Shown: positions 43,086-51,770 of the stretch, piece after piece
Layout: each line of letters starts with the position of its first letter
Position numbering within the stretch: position 1 is the first letter of the stretch
NCBI GenBank assembly: GCA_034422455.1
Contig: DAOUJQ010000013.1
Span: 103,630 to 167,629 of the forward strand
Reading direction: 5' to 3'
Source: UBA1127 sp034422455
GTDB lineage: Bacteria; Chloroflexota; Dehalococcoidia; Lucifugimonadales; UBA1127
DNA length: 64,000 bases
The notes under the pieces: model-generated
The model's database searches: none
What the model saw: only the letters and a program-made list of their open reading frames with translations
Told to the model about the DNA's origin: nothing
Made by a program: the position numbers and the translations under genes

Positions 43086-44177
43086 CTACCCCAGCACCAC
43101 CACGCTGCTGGCCTTCAGCACCAGGCTCACCTCCACGCCGGGCCGCAGCTCCAACGAGGACGCCGCCTCTGGCGTCAGCGCAGCCAGCACCGTCGCTCCC
43201 GCGTCCGCCGACACCAGCACGCTGTCGCCTACCCGGTCGACCGCCGTCACCGTTGCCCGCAGCACGTTGCGCGCGCTCAGGCCGTGCGGCGGCTCCGCGG
43301 CAACCATCACGTCCGACGCCGGCACCACCACGGCGATCTCCTCGCGCACCTGCCGGTCCACAGCCGGCAGCCAGAGCGTGAAGCCGGAGAAGCTCGCCTC
43401 CGTCAGCCCGCTCTCCGGGTGCTGCGCCACCACACGGCCCTCCAGCAGCGTCTCCATGTGCGCCGGCTCCAGCAGCGGCAGCACCGCCTCCTGGTGCAGC
43501 ACCCTGCCCGGCGCGTCCATCGCGACCTGCTCGCCGTTCGAGAGCACCAGCGCCTGCTCCGCGATCGCCGCCACCTCCGACAGCGCGTGCGATACGTAGA
43601 CCATCGGGATGCCGGTCTCCCTGTGTACGGCCCGCAGCCGCCGCAGGATCCGCCCCCGCGCCGGCATGTCGAGCGACGCAAGCGGCTCGTCCAGCAGCAG
43701 CACCTCCGGCGACGCCGCCAGCGCGCGGGCCAGCGCGACCCGCTGCCGCTCCCCGCCCGAGAGGGTGCCCGGCATGCGGTGCAGTAGGTGCTCCACGTCC
43801 AGCAGCTGGACGAGCTGGTTCGGCTGCAGGTACCGCCGGTGCTTTGGCGTGTGGTTCCAGCCGAACAGGATGTTCTCGCGGACGCGCAGGTGCGGAAAGA
43901 GGAGGCCCTCCTGGTGCACGTACCCCACCCGCCGCTTGTCCGGCGGCCGGTTCACCGGCAGGAACCGCCCCTCTGTCGAAAAGAGCGTGCGGTCCCAGAG
44001 CTGCACCGTGCCCGAGTCCGGCCGCGCCGTCCCCGCGATGCAGTTGAGCGTCGTGCTCTTCCCGCTCCCGGACGGCCCGAAGACTGCCGTGACGCCCGCG
44101 GTGAACGTGACGTCCAGGTCGAGCGCAAAGTCCGGGTAGGTCTTGCGGAAGTGGAGTTCCAGGAATGGCTCGCCCAT
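43086..44177 (-). CDS. modC: Molybdate ABC transporter ATPase
   Basis: 363 residues. Walker A FGPSGSGKSTT, Q-loop YVHQEGLLFPHLRV, signature LSGGERQRVALARAL, Walker B LLLDEPLASLD, and YVSHALSEVAA. The C-terminal ~90 residues form a Mop/TOBE domain (SARNVLRATVTAVDRVGDSVLVS). The ATG at 44177 lies 2 bases from the modB stop; an upstream ATG (44207) would overlap modB. Third gene of modABC on the minus strand. Confidence 0.9.
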   Translation of the reverse strand: MGEPFLELHFRKTYPDFALDLDVTFTAGVTAVFGPSGSGKSTTLNCIAGTARPDSGTVQLWDRTLFSTEGRFLPVNRPPDKRRVGYVHQEGLLFPHLRVRENILFGWNHTPKHRRYLQPNQLVQLLDVEHLLHRMPGTLSGGERQRVALARALAASPEVLLLDEPLASLDMPARGRILRRLRAVHRETGIPMVYVSHALSEVAAIAEQALVLSNGEQVAMDAPGRVLHQEAVLPLLEPAHMETLLEGRVVAQHPESGLTEASFSGFTLWLPAVDRQVREEIAVVVPASDVMVAAEPPHGLSARNVLRATVTAVDRVGDSVLVSADAGATVLAALTPEAASSLELRPGVEVSLVLKASSVVVLG

Positions 44178-44179
44178 GG

Positions 44180-44881
44180 CTACACCGCCGCCCGCTTCAG
44201 CAGCCACCGGTGCGCCAGCAGCGCCGCCAGCGCCAGCACGAGCGAGAATACGATGAAGCGCACAGCCGCGTCGTCATTGCCCGTCTGCAGGTTCGTGTAG
44301 ATGGCCAGCGGCAGCGTCTGCGTGTGGCCCGGGATGTTGCCCGCCACGATGATCGTCGCGCCGAACTCGCCCAGCCCCCGCGCGAACGCCAGCAGCGAGC
44401 CCGCCGCGATGCCGCGGAATGCCAGCGGCACGGTCACGCCCGTGAACACCTTCCACCGGTTCGCCCCCAGCGTGCGCGCCGCCAGCTCCAGCCGTTCGTC
44501 GACGCCCGCCATCGCCACCTCCATCGACCGCACCATGAGCGGCAGCGCGACCAGACCGGCGGCCAGCGCGGCGGCGAACCACGTGAACAGCAGCTCGACG
44601 TCCAGGCTCTCCTGCAGCCCCGCCAGCGGCCCGTTCCGCCCCAGAAGCAGGAGCAGCGCGTAGCCCGTCACCACCGGTGGCAGCACCAGCGGGAACGACA
44701 CCAGCGCGTCCAGCAGCACCTTCCCGCGAATCGAGGTCTTCGCCAATACCCACGCGACGAACAGTCCAATCGGCAGCCCGATGAGCGTGCCAACGAAGGC
44801 GACGCGCAGCGACAGGAAGAGTACAGAAAGCTCCTCGGACGTTGGCAATACGAGACCCTTTCTCGTGGCGGAATGCGTCAA
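44180..44881 (-). CDS. modB: Molybdate ABC transporter permease
   Basis: 233 residues, five membrane spans. The cytoplasmic EAA-type loop AARTLGANRWKVFTGVTVPL and ARGLGEFGATIIVAGNIPGHTQTL are typical of ModB. Between modA and modB there are ~200 bases with two type A repeats, so the operon is interrupted by repeat DNA rather than by another gene. Confidence 0.92.
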   Translation of the reverse strand: MTHSATRKGLVLPTSEELSVLFLSLRVAFVGTLIGLPIGLFVAWVLAKTSIRGKVLLDALVSFPLVLPPVVTGYALLLLLGRNGPLAGLQESLDVELLFTWFAAALAAGLVALPLMVRSMEVAMAGVDERLELAARTLGANRWKVFTGVTVPLAFRGIAAGSLLAFARGLGEFGATIIVAGNIPGHTQTLPLAIYTNLQTGNDDAAVRFIVFSLVLALAALLAHRWLLKRAAV

Positions 44882-44933
44882 ATGGTAGCGGCTGCGGCCT
44901 GTGGTGCCAAGGCAAACCGTTCCCCCTGCCCTC

Positions 44934-45062
44934 CCATCCGTTCGCCCTGAGCCTGTCGAAGGGGGTTACACGAACGGATAGGGTGCCACTTGGAGCGGGC
45001 TGCGGCCTGCGCTCCCGTCCGTTCGCCCTGAGCCTGTCGAAGGGCGCCGCACGAACGGACCA
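44934..45062 (+). repeat. Two type A repeats between modB and modA
   Basis: Two full copies: ATCCGTTCGCCCTGAGCCTG with GTCGAAGGGGGTTACACGAA CGGAT-type arms (about 44936-44978), and GTCCGTTCGCCCTGAGCCTG with CGAACGGAC arms (about 45017-45060). They lie within an operon. Confidence 0.85.
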
Positions 45063-45078
45063 CCGCTTGGCGCGGCCC

Positions 45079-45855
45079 CTACGGCGTCGTGAACCCGTGC
45101 GACCGGAACACGGCCAGCGCCTCCTCCGTGCTCAGGAAGGCCAGGAAGGCCGCCGCCCCGTCCGGGTTGTCCGCCTCCTCCAACGCCGCGACGGGGTACA
45201 CGACCGGCGGATGGCTCCCCTCCGGGAAGGGCCACAGCACGCGAACGCCGGCGGCGCCGTCCGCGTCGGTGGCGTACACGACGGCGGCGTCGGCCGCGCC
45301 GGAGGCCGCGTACTGCAGCGCCGTGCGCACGTCGGGCCCGTACAGCAGCTTGGACTGCAGATCCTCCCACAGTCCCAGCTCTTCCAACGCTCCCTGCGCA
45401 TACTCCCCCGCCGGGGCCAGCGCGGGGTCGGCCATCGCCACGCGCGTCACGCGGTCGCCCAGCAGGTCCTCCGGCCCCCCGATCTCCACGCCGCCGCTTG
45501 GGCCGACCAGCACGAGCGCGTTCCCCAGCAGGTCGGTCCGGCTCTCCCCGACCACGTGCCGCGCTGACGCCAGGTGGTCCATCGGCCCGTCGCCCGCTGC
45601 GAAGAAGACGTCGGCCGGCGCGCCCCGCACGATCTGCTGAGCCAGCGTCCGCGACCCGCCGAAGCTGAACCGCACCGCCGTGCCGTGCTCCTCCTCGAAT
45701 CGCTCTCCGACGGACTCGAGCGCGTCCGACAGGCTCGCCGCCGCGAAGACCGTGAGCGTCGCGGGCGCATCGCCCCCGCCGCACGCCGACGCGGCGGCCG
45801 CCAGCGTCAGCGAGACGGCCAAGAGGGCGGCAAAAAGTGTCGACTTTGCTCGCAT
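45079..45855 (-). CDS. modA: Molybdate-binding lipoprotein ModA
   Basis: 258 residues. A signal peptide with a lipobox LAAAASACGGG (cleavage before Cys) anchors it outside the membrane. The family motif LTVFAAASLSDALES follows, and later FSFGGSRTLAQQI, PADVFFAAGDGPMDHL and the C-terminal AAAFLAFLSTEEALAVF. Start ATG 45855. A dyad lies just upstream. Supplies molybdate for enzymes matured by XdhC and MocA. Confidence 0.92.
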   Translation of the reverse strand: MRAKSTLFAALLAVSLTLAAAASACGGGDAPATLTVFAAASLSDALESVGERFEEEHGTAVRFSFGGSRTLAQQIVRGAPADVFFAAGDGPMDHLASARHVVGESRTDLLGNALVLVGPSGGVEIGGPEDLLGDRVTRVAMADPALAPAGEYAQGALEELGLWEDLQSKLLYGPDVRTALQYAASGAADAAVVYATDADGAAGVRVLWPFPEGSHPPVVYPVAALEEADNPDGAAAFLAFLSTEEALAVFRSHGFTTP

Positions 45856-45868
45856 CGGCGCACCTTGG

Positions 45869-45882
45869 TTGGAGTGCTCCAA
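45869..45882 (-). promoter_or_regulatory. Dyad upstream of modA
   Basis: TTGGAG-TG-CTCCAA, a perfect 6-bp dyad 14 bases before the modA start. It does not match the E. coli ModE site. Possible operator. Confidence 0.35.
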
Positions 45883-45925
45883 TGCTAGCACAGCGCGTTC
45901 GGTCATGGCCGGGGCGCACGTCCGC

Positions 45926-46118
45926 ACCCTGACACCTGCGTATTGCCCGTGCGCGGCGACCGCCGGTAACCTCGCTTCATGGGCATCGCAACAAGGAATC
46001 CGACCGGGCGTTCAGCAGAGGGATTCGTTTCCGCAACGTGCGTTTTCGTCTTGTAGCTGAAATGTGCCACGGTAGCTACGATCACGAATGAGAAAACGAA
46101 CTCCCGCAGCTACAGGGG
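45926..46118 (+). repeat. Dispersed ~200-bp element, copy 2
   Basis: CACCCTGACAC near 45926, GTAACCTCGCTTCATGG near 45966, TCTTGTAGCTGAAATGTGCC (46050-46070) and GAAAACGAACTCCCGCAGCT (about 46090-46112) match copy 3 at 52850-53200 in order. Confidence 0.65.
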
Positions 46119-46244
46119 GCCGGAGAAGACGGACCTAATCGATTCCGGGCCATGTCCCGGCGCCCCGGGGCCTCCATGCCGGGCAGCCTCCCTGTGGTAT
46201 AGTGCACGTGTCCCATGGTATTCCCGCAGAGGAGAACGCCCGCA

Positions 46245-48944
46245 ATGACCAGCCAGAGCTACCACGCCGGGGCCCGCGCAACCCTGAGCACGCCCCAGGG
46301 CGACAGGGTCTACTACAGCCTGCCCTACCTGGAGCAGCAGGGCCTCACCAACCTGGACCGGCTCCCCTACACCATCCGCATCCTGCTGGAGAACGCCCTC
46401 CGCAGCGTCGACGGCTACCTGGTCGAGGAGGAGGACGTCGCCGCCGTGGCGAGCTGGCGGCCCGACGCGCCGCCCGAGCGGACGTTCCCCTTCATGCTGG
46501 CCCGCGTCCTCATGCAGGACCTCACCGGCATCCCCGCCCTCGTCGACCTGGCCGCCATGCGCAACGCCATGGCCCGGCTGGGCGGCGACCCGCAGAAGAT
46601 CAACCCGCTCATCCCCTGCGACCTGGTCATCGACCACTCCGTGCAGGTCGACTACTTCGGCTCCCCGCTGGCCCTGCAGCGCAACGTGGAGCGCGAGTTC
46701 GAGCGCAACCAGGAGCGGTACAGCTTCCTCAGGTGGGCGCAGAACGCCTTCAAGAACTTCCGGCTCGTGCCCCCCGGCGCGGGCATCGTCCACCAGGTCA
46801 ACCTGGAGTACCTGGCCGACGTGGTCACGACGCGGGAGACCTCCGACGGCCTCACCATCTTCCCGGACACGGTCATCGGCACGGACTCCCACACCACCAT
46901 GATCAACGGCCTCGGCGTCCTCGGCTGGGGCGTCGGCGGCATCGAGGCGGAGGCCGTCCTGCTCGGCCAGCCCTACTACATGCAGGTCCCGGAGGTCATC
47001 GGCGTCAAGCTCAGCGGCACCCTGCGCGAGGGCGTGACCACCACGGACATGGTGCTGACGCTCACGCAGATGCTGCGGGCGCGCGGCGTCGTCGAGAAGT
47101 TCGTCGAGTTCTTCGGCCCCGGCCTCTCCAACATCCCGCTCGCCGACCGCGCCACCGTCGCCAACATGTCGCCCGAGTACGGCGCGACGTGCGGCTACTT
47201 CCCCATCGACGCCTACACCCTCGACTACCTCCGCGGCACCGGCCGCGACGAGGCGCAGGTGCAGCTCGTCGAGGCCTACGCCAAGGCGCAGGGCCTCTTC
47301 CGCACCGACGACTCGCCGGATCCGGAGTATACGGACGTCCTCTACCTGGACCTCGGCGACGTCGAGTCCAGCCTCTCCGGGCCACGCCGCCCCCACGATC
47401 GGGTGTCCCTCGGCGAGATGAAGAGCAGCTTCCGCGGGGCATTCCCCGTCCAGACCGCCGAGGCCAACGGCAACATCCCGCTGACCGGCGAGGCCGACAT
47501 AGACGGCGAGACCCACAAGATCGGCCACGGCTCCGTCGTCATAGCCGCCATCACCAGCTGCACCAACACCTCCAACCCGTCCGTCATCATCGGCGCCGGG
47601 CTGCTGGCCAAGAAGGCCGTCGAGAAGGGCCTGTCGGCCAAGCCGTGGGTGAAGACGAGCCTTGCCCCCGGCTCCCAGGTCGTCACAGACTATCTTGCCG
47701 CCGCCGGACTGACGCCGTCGCTGGAGGCGCTGGGCTTCCACACCGTCGGCTACGGCTGCACCACCTGCATCGGGAACAGCGGGCCGGTCCCGCAGCCGAT
47801 AGCGACCGCGACCGAGGACAACGACCTCGTCGCCGTCTCCGTGCTCAGTGGCAACCGGAACTTTGAGGGGCGCATCCACCCCTTGGTGAAGGCCAACTAC
47901 CTTGCGTCTCCCGTGCTCGTGGTGGCCTACGCCCTCGCCGGCACGGTGGACCTCGACATGACGAGCGACCCCATCGGCGAGGGCGCCGACGGGCAGCCCG
48001 TCTACCTGCGCGACATCTGGCCCTCGCAGTCGGAGATCCAGGAGACCATCGCGCAGTCGCTCAACCCGGAGATGTTCCGCGAGCGCTACGCCGCCGTCTC
48101 CGAGGGCTCCGACGCCTGGAAGGCCGTGCCCGCGCCCACCGGCGACCTGTTCGAGTGGAACGAGGACTCCACGTACATCCGCGAGGCCCCCTACTTCTTG
48201 GGCCTGCAGATGGACGTGGAGGAGCCGCAGGACATCCGCGGCGCCCGCGTGCTGGCCGTGCTGGGCGACTCCATCACGACCGACCACATCTCGCCCGCGG
48301 GCGCAATCCCCGCCGACCGGCCCGCGGGGAGGTACCTACTCGACAAGGGCGTGGAGCCGGTCGACTTCAACATCTACGGCTCCCGTCGCGGCAACCACGA
48401 GGTGATGGTGCGCGGCACCTTCGGCAACATCCGCCTCCGCAACCGCCTCACGCCGGAGATGGAGGGTGACTGGTCGATCTACCTGCCCGATGAGAACGTC
48501 ACCAGCATCTTCGAGGCGTCCCAGCAGTACATCGAGGCGGGCATCCCGACCGTCATCATCGCCGGCAAGGAGTACGGCTCCGGCAGCTCCCGCGACTGGG
48601 CGGCCAAGGGCCCCAACCTCCTCGGCGTGCAGGCCGTCGTGGCGGAGAGCTACGAGCGCATCCACCGCAACAACCTCGTCGGCATGGGCGTCATGCCCCT
48701 GCAGTTCAAGCCCGGCGAGAACGCCGACACCCTCGGCCTGACCGGCCGCGAGACCTTCGAGGTCGTCGGCATCTCCGAGGGGATCACGCCCGGCCAGACG
48801 GTGCAGGTGCACGCCGTCAAGGAGGACGGCGCCCGGCTGGCCTTCGACGCCACCCTCCGCATCGACAACAACGTGGAGACCGACTACTACAAGCAGGGCG
48901 GCGTCCTGCACACCGTCCTGCGCAGGCTGCTGCGGGAGGGCTAA
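46245..48944 (+). CDS. acnA: Aconitate hydratase A
   Basis: 899 residues. The [4Fe-4S] ligands are in TSCTNTSNPS and GCTTCIGNSGP. The N-terminal domain start, SHTTMINGLGVLGWGVGG and the swivel domain near the end (VVAESYERIHRNNLVGMGV, GKEYGSGSSRDWAAKGP) are complete. It interconverts citrate and isocitrate in the TCA cycle. ATG 46245 has GAGGAG 8 bases before it; an in-frame ATG at 46215 is less likely. Confidence 0.95.
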   Translation: MTSQSYHAGARATLSTPQGDRVYYSLPYLEQQGLTNLDRLPYTIRILLENALRSVDGYLVEEEDVAAVASWRPDAPPERTFPFMLARVLMQDLTGIPALVDLAAMRNAMARLGGDPQKINPLIPCDLVIDHSVQVDYFGSPLALQRNVEREFERNQERYSFLRWAQNAFKNFRLVPPGAGIVHQVNLEYLADVVTTRETSDGLTIFPDTVIGTDSHTTMINGLGVLGWGVGGIEAEAVLLGQPYYMQVPEVIGVKLSGTLREGVTTTDMVLTLTQMLRARGVVEKFVEFFGPGLSNIPLADRATVANMSPEYGATCGYFPIDAYTLDYLRGTGRDEAQVQLVEAYAKAQGLFRTDDSPDPEYTDVLYLDLGDVESSLSGPRRPHDRVSLGEMKSSFRGAFPVQTAEANGNIPLTGEADIDGETHKIGHGSVVIAAITSCTNTSNPSVIIGAGLLAKKAVEKGLSAKPWVKTSLAPGSQVVTDYLAAAGLTPSLEALGFHTVGYGCTTCIGNSGPVPQPIATATEDNDLVAVSVLSGNRNFEGRIHPLVKANYLASPVLVVAYALAGTVDLDMTSDPIGEGADGQPVYLRDIWPSQSEIQETIAQSLNPEMFRERYAAVSEGSDAWKAVPAPTGDLFEWNEDSTYIREAPYFLGLQMDVEEPQDIRGARVLAVLGDSITTDHISPAGAIPADRPAGRYLLDKGVEPVDFNIYGSRRGNHEVMVRGTFGNIRLRNRLTPEMEGDWSIYLPDENVTSIFEASQQYIEAGIPTVIIAGKEYGSGSSRDWAAKGPNLLGVQAVVAESYERIHRNNLVGMGVMPLQFKPGENADTLGLTGRETFEVVGISEGITPGQTVQVHAVKEDGARLAFDATLRIDNNVETDYYKQGGVLHTVLRRLLREG

Positions 48945-48966
48945 CGCAAGCCTCCGCTCGCCAGCC

Positions 48967-49125
48967 CCGAGCCGTCGTTCCTGCGTAGGCAGAGCCTGCC
49001 CCTGCGAAGGCAGGGGAACCCAGAGGGGCGGGGTGCGGCGGGGGCTGTTCGTGCTGAGTTCCGTCCGAATACAAACACACGTCCGTTCGCCCTGAGCCCG
49101 TCGAAGGGCGCCTTACGAATGGACT
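48967..49125 (+). repeat. Type B and A dispersed repeats
   Basis: Type B long form (CGTTCCTGCGTAGGCAGAGC, CCTGCGAAGGCAGGGGAACC, then CAGAGGGGCGGGG) at about 48972-49035, and type A (GTCCGTTCGCCCTGAGCCCG with ACGAATGGAC) at about 49081-49122. No gene. Confidence 0.8.
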
Positions 49126-49141
49126 CGCAGGCAAAACAAGA

Positions 49142-49166
49142 AGCCCCGCCTTCAGCAGGCGGGGCT
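49142..49166 (-). terminator. Terminator of the first ferredoxin gene
   Basis: AGCCCCGCC pairs with GGCGGGGCT (9 bp, 7-base loop). On the minus strand the continuing sequence is TCTTGTTTTG. It may also block transcription from aconitase in the plus direction. Confidence 0.7.
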
Positions 49167-49195
49167 CCTCACGCTCGATGTGACTGGGGGCGGCC

Positions 49196-49498
49196 TTACC
49201 CCTCGCCGATGTTCCGCGGCGCGGTCGCCGTGGCCTCCCGGAGGGCGTCCATGTCCTTGCCCTCGAAGTAGTCGTAGTTCAGCTGGATGAAGGACTCCTC
49301 GTCCGCCGGCACCTGGTCCTCGGCGAAGATGGCGTTGACCGGGCAGACCGGCTCGCACGCCGCGCAGTCGATGCACTCGTCCGGCGCGATGAACATCTGG
49401 TTGTCGTCGGCGGTCGTGTAGATGCAGTCCACCGGACACACGTCGATGCATGCGCCGTCCTTCACGCCCACACAGGGTGAGACAATAATGTAGGTCAT
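49196..49498 (-). CDS. 7Fe/8Fe ferredoxin, copy 1
   Basis: 100 residues. Two cluster sites: CVGVKDGACIDVCPVDCIY and ECIDCAACEPVCPVNA. The first has the spacing of a [3Fe-4S]/[4Fe-4S] ferredoxin and the second C-X2-C-X2-C-X3-C-P is a [4Fe-4S]. Very close to the second copy at 49602. Electron partner for KorAB or the siroheme reductase is possible. C-terminal ~45 residues are acidic and helical. Confidence 0.88.
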   Translation of the reverse strand: MTYIIVSPCVGVKDGACIDVCPVDCIYTTADDNQMFIAPDECIDCAACEPVCPVNAIFAEDQVPADEESFIQLNYDYFEGKDMDALREATATAPRNIGEG

Positions 49499-49601
49499 GG
49501 GTTGGGCATCCCCCTTTCGGTACTCTCGCGTTGTTCGCCAAGCAGCTATTCTCAGCTGTCCTGGCGCATAGCTAGTATAGCACAGCCGTGGCCTGCCGGA
49601 A

Positions 49602-49901
49602 CTAGCCGCCGATGTTCCTCTTCGCCGTCTTGGTCGTCTGCTTGAGGTAGGCCATGTCCTTGCCGTCGAAGTACCGCGCGTTGATCTCCAGGAACTCCTG
49701 CTGGTCGGCGGGAATGCGGTCCTCCAGGAAGATGGCGTTCACCGGGCAGGCCGGGACGCACGCGCCGCAGTCGATGCACTCGTCCGGCGCAATGAACATC
49801 TGGTTGTCGTCGTCCGTGGTGTAGATGCAGTCCACGGGGCAGACGTCGATGCAGCTTCCTTCCTTCAGCCCGATGCACGGCGTAACGATAACGTGAGTCA
49901 T
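49602..49901 (-). CDS. 7Fe/8Fe ferredoxin, copy 2
   Basis: 99 residues; a close paralogue of the protein at 49196 with CIGLKEGSCIDVCPVDCIY and ECIDCGACVPACPVNA. Separate start with GAGGCC-type purine-rich DNA upstream, so each may be independently regulated. The tandem suggests gene duplication and perhaps different partner enzymes. Confidence 0.88.
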   Translation of the reverse strand: MTHVIVTPCIGLKEGSCIDVCPVDCIYTTDDDNQMFIAPDECIDCGACVPACPVNAIFLEDRIPADQQEFLEINARYFDGKDMAYLKQTTKTAKRNIGG

Positions 49902-50003
49902 ACCGGGAAGGCCTCCTCATTGTGGAAAGTGTCTGGTTGCCCTGGCTTGGCCGCCAAACAGCGGGATTGTACCACACCAGCCTTGCCTATGGCAGTAGCT
50001 GCC

Positions 50004-50444
50004 CTAGATGCTGATGCCGTAGTTGCGCTTCCTCACGGTCAGGCTGACGAAGGTCTCCGTTCGCCGGACGCCCGAGATGGTGCCCACCTCCGACTTGAGG
50101 AAGTTCCCCAGGTCCTCGGACGAGGGCAGCGTGACCCAGGAGAAGATGTCGAAGGAGCCGGTGGTGACGGACACCCACGAGCTCTCTTTGAGCGCCGATA
50201 GCTGCTTGGCCACCTCGTCGATCTTGTCCGGATCCACCTGGATGCCGACGAGCGCCTCGGTGTTGTACCCCAGCACTTCCGGGTCCGGCAGGGCGACCAC
50301 CTTGATGATGCCGTCCTGCAGCAGCGATTGCAGGCGCCTGCGGACGGTGCCCTCGCTCACCCCAACGTCCCGTGCGATGCGCGCGTTGCTGGCCCGGCCG
50401 TTGTCCTGGAGAATCTGGATGATCTTGCGGTCCAGTTCATCCAT
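50004..50444 (-). CDS. Lrp/AsnC family transcriptional regulator
   Basis: 146 residues. The N-terminal winged helix-turn-helix is ELDRKIIQILQDNGRASNAR with VSEGTVRRRLQSLL; the RAM-type ligand domain follows (VGIQVDPDKIDEVAKQLSAL, GVRRTETFVSL). It may respond to an amino acid. Its promoter and GTTACG-type repeats lie upstream (see 50478-50506). Targets unknown; ferredoxins, CcmE and HtpX are neighbours. Confidence 0.88.
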   Translation of the reverse strand: MDELDRKIIQILQDNGRASNARIARDVGVSEGTVRRRLQSLLQDGIIKVVALPDPEVLGYNTEALVGIQVDPDKIDEVAKQLSALKESSWVSVTTGSFDIFSWVTLPSSEDLGNFLKSEVGTISGVRRTETFVSLTVRKRNYGISI

Positions 50445-50477
50445 GCGGATATACCCCTAACGTAAAGTGGTACATCT

Positions 50478-50506
50478 ATCGTAGGAAGCGTTACGAAATC
50501 TGTCAA
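50478..50506 (-). promoter_or_regulatory. Promoter of the Lrp-family gene
   Basis: Minus strand TTGACA (50501-50506), 17 bases, TACGAT (50478-50483). GTTACG/CGTAAC words repeat around it (for example CGTTACGAAAT and TGTTACGATTC), possible autoregulatory sites. Confidence 0.6.
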
Positions 50507-50646
50507 ATAGGGTATGTTACAGGAATGTTACGATTCATCGGCGGCGTCGTTCAGCCGCAAATGCCCTGTGTCGTGGGGCAGCGTGGCGCGGGTTGGGCCG
50601 GCGCCGCTCGGCAGCGGAGCGTGACGTTGCCGGGCTGTTTGCCGGC

Positions 50647-51150
50647 CTAGCTGCTCTCGGCCTGCTGCGAGTAATACTCGTCCGCCGTATCGGCCTGAGA
50701 CGCGTACTTGGACGGGCATTTCACGATGACCTGGTCGGCGTGGAACACTCCGTCCGGCCCGTACTGCCCCTCTGCGATGATCTCCGAGTGCACGTTGAAG
50801 AAGAGGTCGGGCACGACGCCGTCGTACTGCGTCGCCAGTGTGTGCAGGCCGCCCTCGTCCGCGAGGTGAAAGCTCGCGAGCGTTCCCTGCGGTTCCCGCG
50901 CAAAGCTGTCCTGCACCAGCTTGCCGGACACGCGGTTCTGCACGCCGTACGCCGCGGTGCCCTGCTCCCGCAGCTCGTCGACGGTGAGGTAGTAGACCGT
51001 GGAGCTCTGGAAGGCCAGGTAAGCGAAGTAGAGCAGCGCGCCAAAAAAGAGCGCGCCGCCGATGATCAGCCGGCCGTGACGCCGAAGGAAGGACCGGCTG
51101 TCCTCCAGGGGCTGGTCAAGCTGGTATGCGGGCTCTGCTGCGTTGTCCAT
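50647..51150 (-). CDS. ccmE: CcmE-like haem chaperone with CXXXY motif
   Basis: 167 residues. An N-terminal anchor (RLIIGGALFFGALLYFAYLAF), an OB-fold periplasmic domain (YYLTVDELREQG, RVSGKLVQDS, DGVVPDLFFNVHSEIIAEGQ) and the haem-binding segment VIVKCPSKYASQ. Ordinary CcmE has HXXXY with His as covalent haem ligand; here the position is Cys, CPSKY. That is the CXXXY variant known from archaea and some bacteria (variant system I). No other ccm gene is adjacent. Confidence 0.85.
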   Translation of the reverse strand: MDNAAEPAYQLDQPLEDSRSFLRRHGRLIIGGALFFGALLYFAYLAFQSSTVYYLTVDELREQGTAAYGVQNRVSGKLVQDSFAREPQGTLASFHLADEGGLHTLATQYDGVVPDLFFNVHSEIIAEGQYGPDGVFHADQVIVKCPSKYASQADTADEYYSQQAESS

Positions 51151-51206
51151 ACGTTGCCTTTGAGTATATGCCGCGCCAAGCTGGCCGCGCAACGAAATCC
51201 GCGTCG

Positions 51207-51770
51207 CTACACCGCGTCGAAGGGCGCGCCCCAGAGGGCGAACCACTGCTCCAGCCGCTTCTCCACCGGCAGGTGCTCGGCCACCTTGCGCGCCAGCTCC
51301 ATCTCCAGCTCGTTGTCCCGACGCTGCGTCTCCGGGACGGGCGCGAAGGGGTAGAAAGTTCCGCGCTTGTGCGTGAAGATCCAGTGCACCTCGTGGCCCT
51401 CGAAGGTGAAGGGGAAGACCGCCGCCAGCAGCAGGTCGCGGCCGCCGCGCTCGGCGAAGCTCTGGCTGACGACGTACAGCCCCATCGCCAGGTCCTCGAA
51501 CTGCTCGTCCGCCAGCAGCACCCACCGGTAGCCGTACTCGTCCGTCTCCACGGCAAATCGCGTGCCCGTGTTCTGCTCGCCGGAGTGCAGCAGCCCGCGC
51601 AGCTCCTGCTCGAGATCGTCGAACGCGGCGCCGTCCCCCGGCTTGTATGTCAGGCCGGCCTTGCCCGTGCTGAACATCTGCAACGACCCGGACAGCGTCG
51701 GCTCGGCGACGGCGATGGCGAGGATGGCGTCGTCCGCCGACTTGCCCTTGCCGCCGCCGAAGAGGGGCAT
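51207..51770 (-). CDS. PspAB-like protein
   Basis: 187 residues. KRGTFYPFAPVPETQRRDNE and LPVEKRLEQWFALWGAP near the C-terminus, and the N-terminal LTYKPGDGAAFDDLEQELRGLL, match PspAB (PspA-associated protein B). It overlaps htpX by one base (TAATG), as PspAB genes commonly sit with an HtpX-type protease. Role in envelope stress is inferred from the family; no pspA is in the window. Confidence 0.75.
   Translation of the reverse strand: MPLFGGGKGKSADDAILAIAVAEPTLSGSLQMFSTGKAGLTYKPGDGAAFDDLEQELRGLLHSGEQNTGTRFAVETDEYGYRWVLLADEQFEDLAMGLYVVSQSFAERGGRDLLLAAVFPFTFEGHEVHWIFTHKRGTFYPFAPVPETQRRDNELEMELARKVAEHLPVEKRLEQWFALWGAPFDAV

Larger units (their letters stand above)
45856..46244. other. Intergenic region between modA and aconitase
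   Basis: About 390 bases, mostly the second copy of the GTAGCTGA element (45926-46118). TTGTAGCTGAAATGTGCCAC (near 46052) and AACTCCCGCAGCTAC (near 46100) are its clearest blocks. Aconitase is preceded by GAGGAG; I see no clear -35/-10 pair for it. Confidence 0.6.

Noticed and set aside
32240..45062. CRISPR array from the many short repeats
   Set aside because: The repeats are scattered over tens of kb, vary in orientation and spacing, lack uniform spacers, and no cas genes are seen.
46110..48287. A 725-codon minus-strand frame
   Set aside because: Mirror image of aconitase, which has all cluster and active-site residues on the plus strand.
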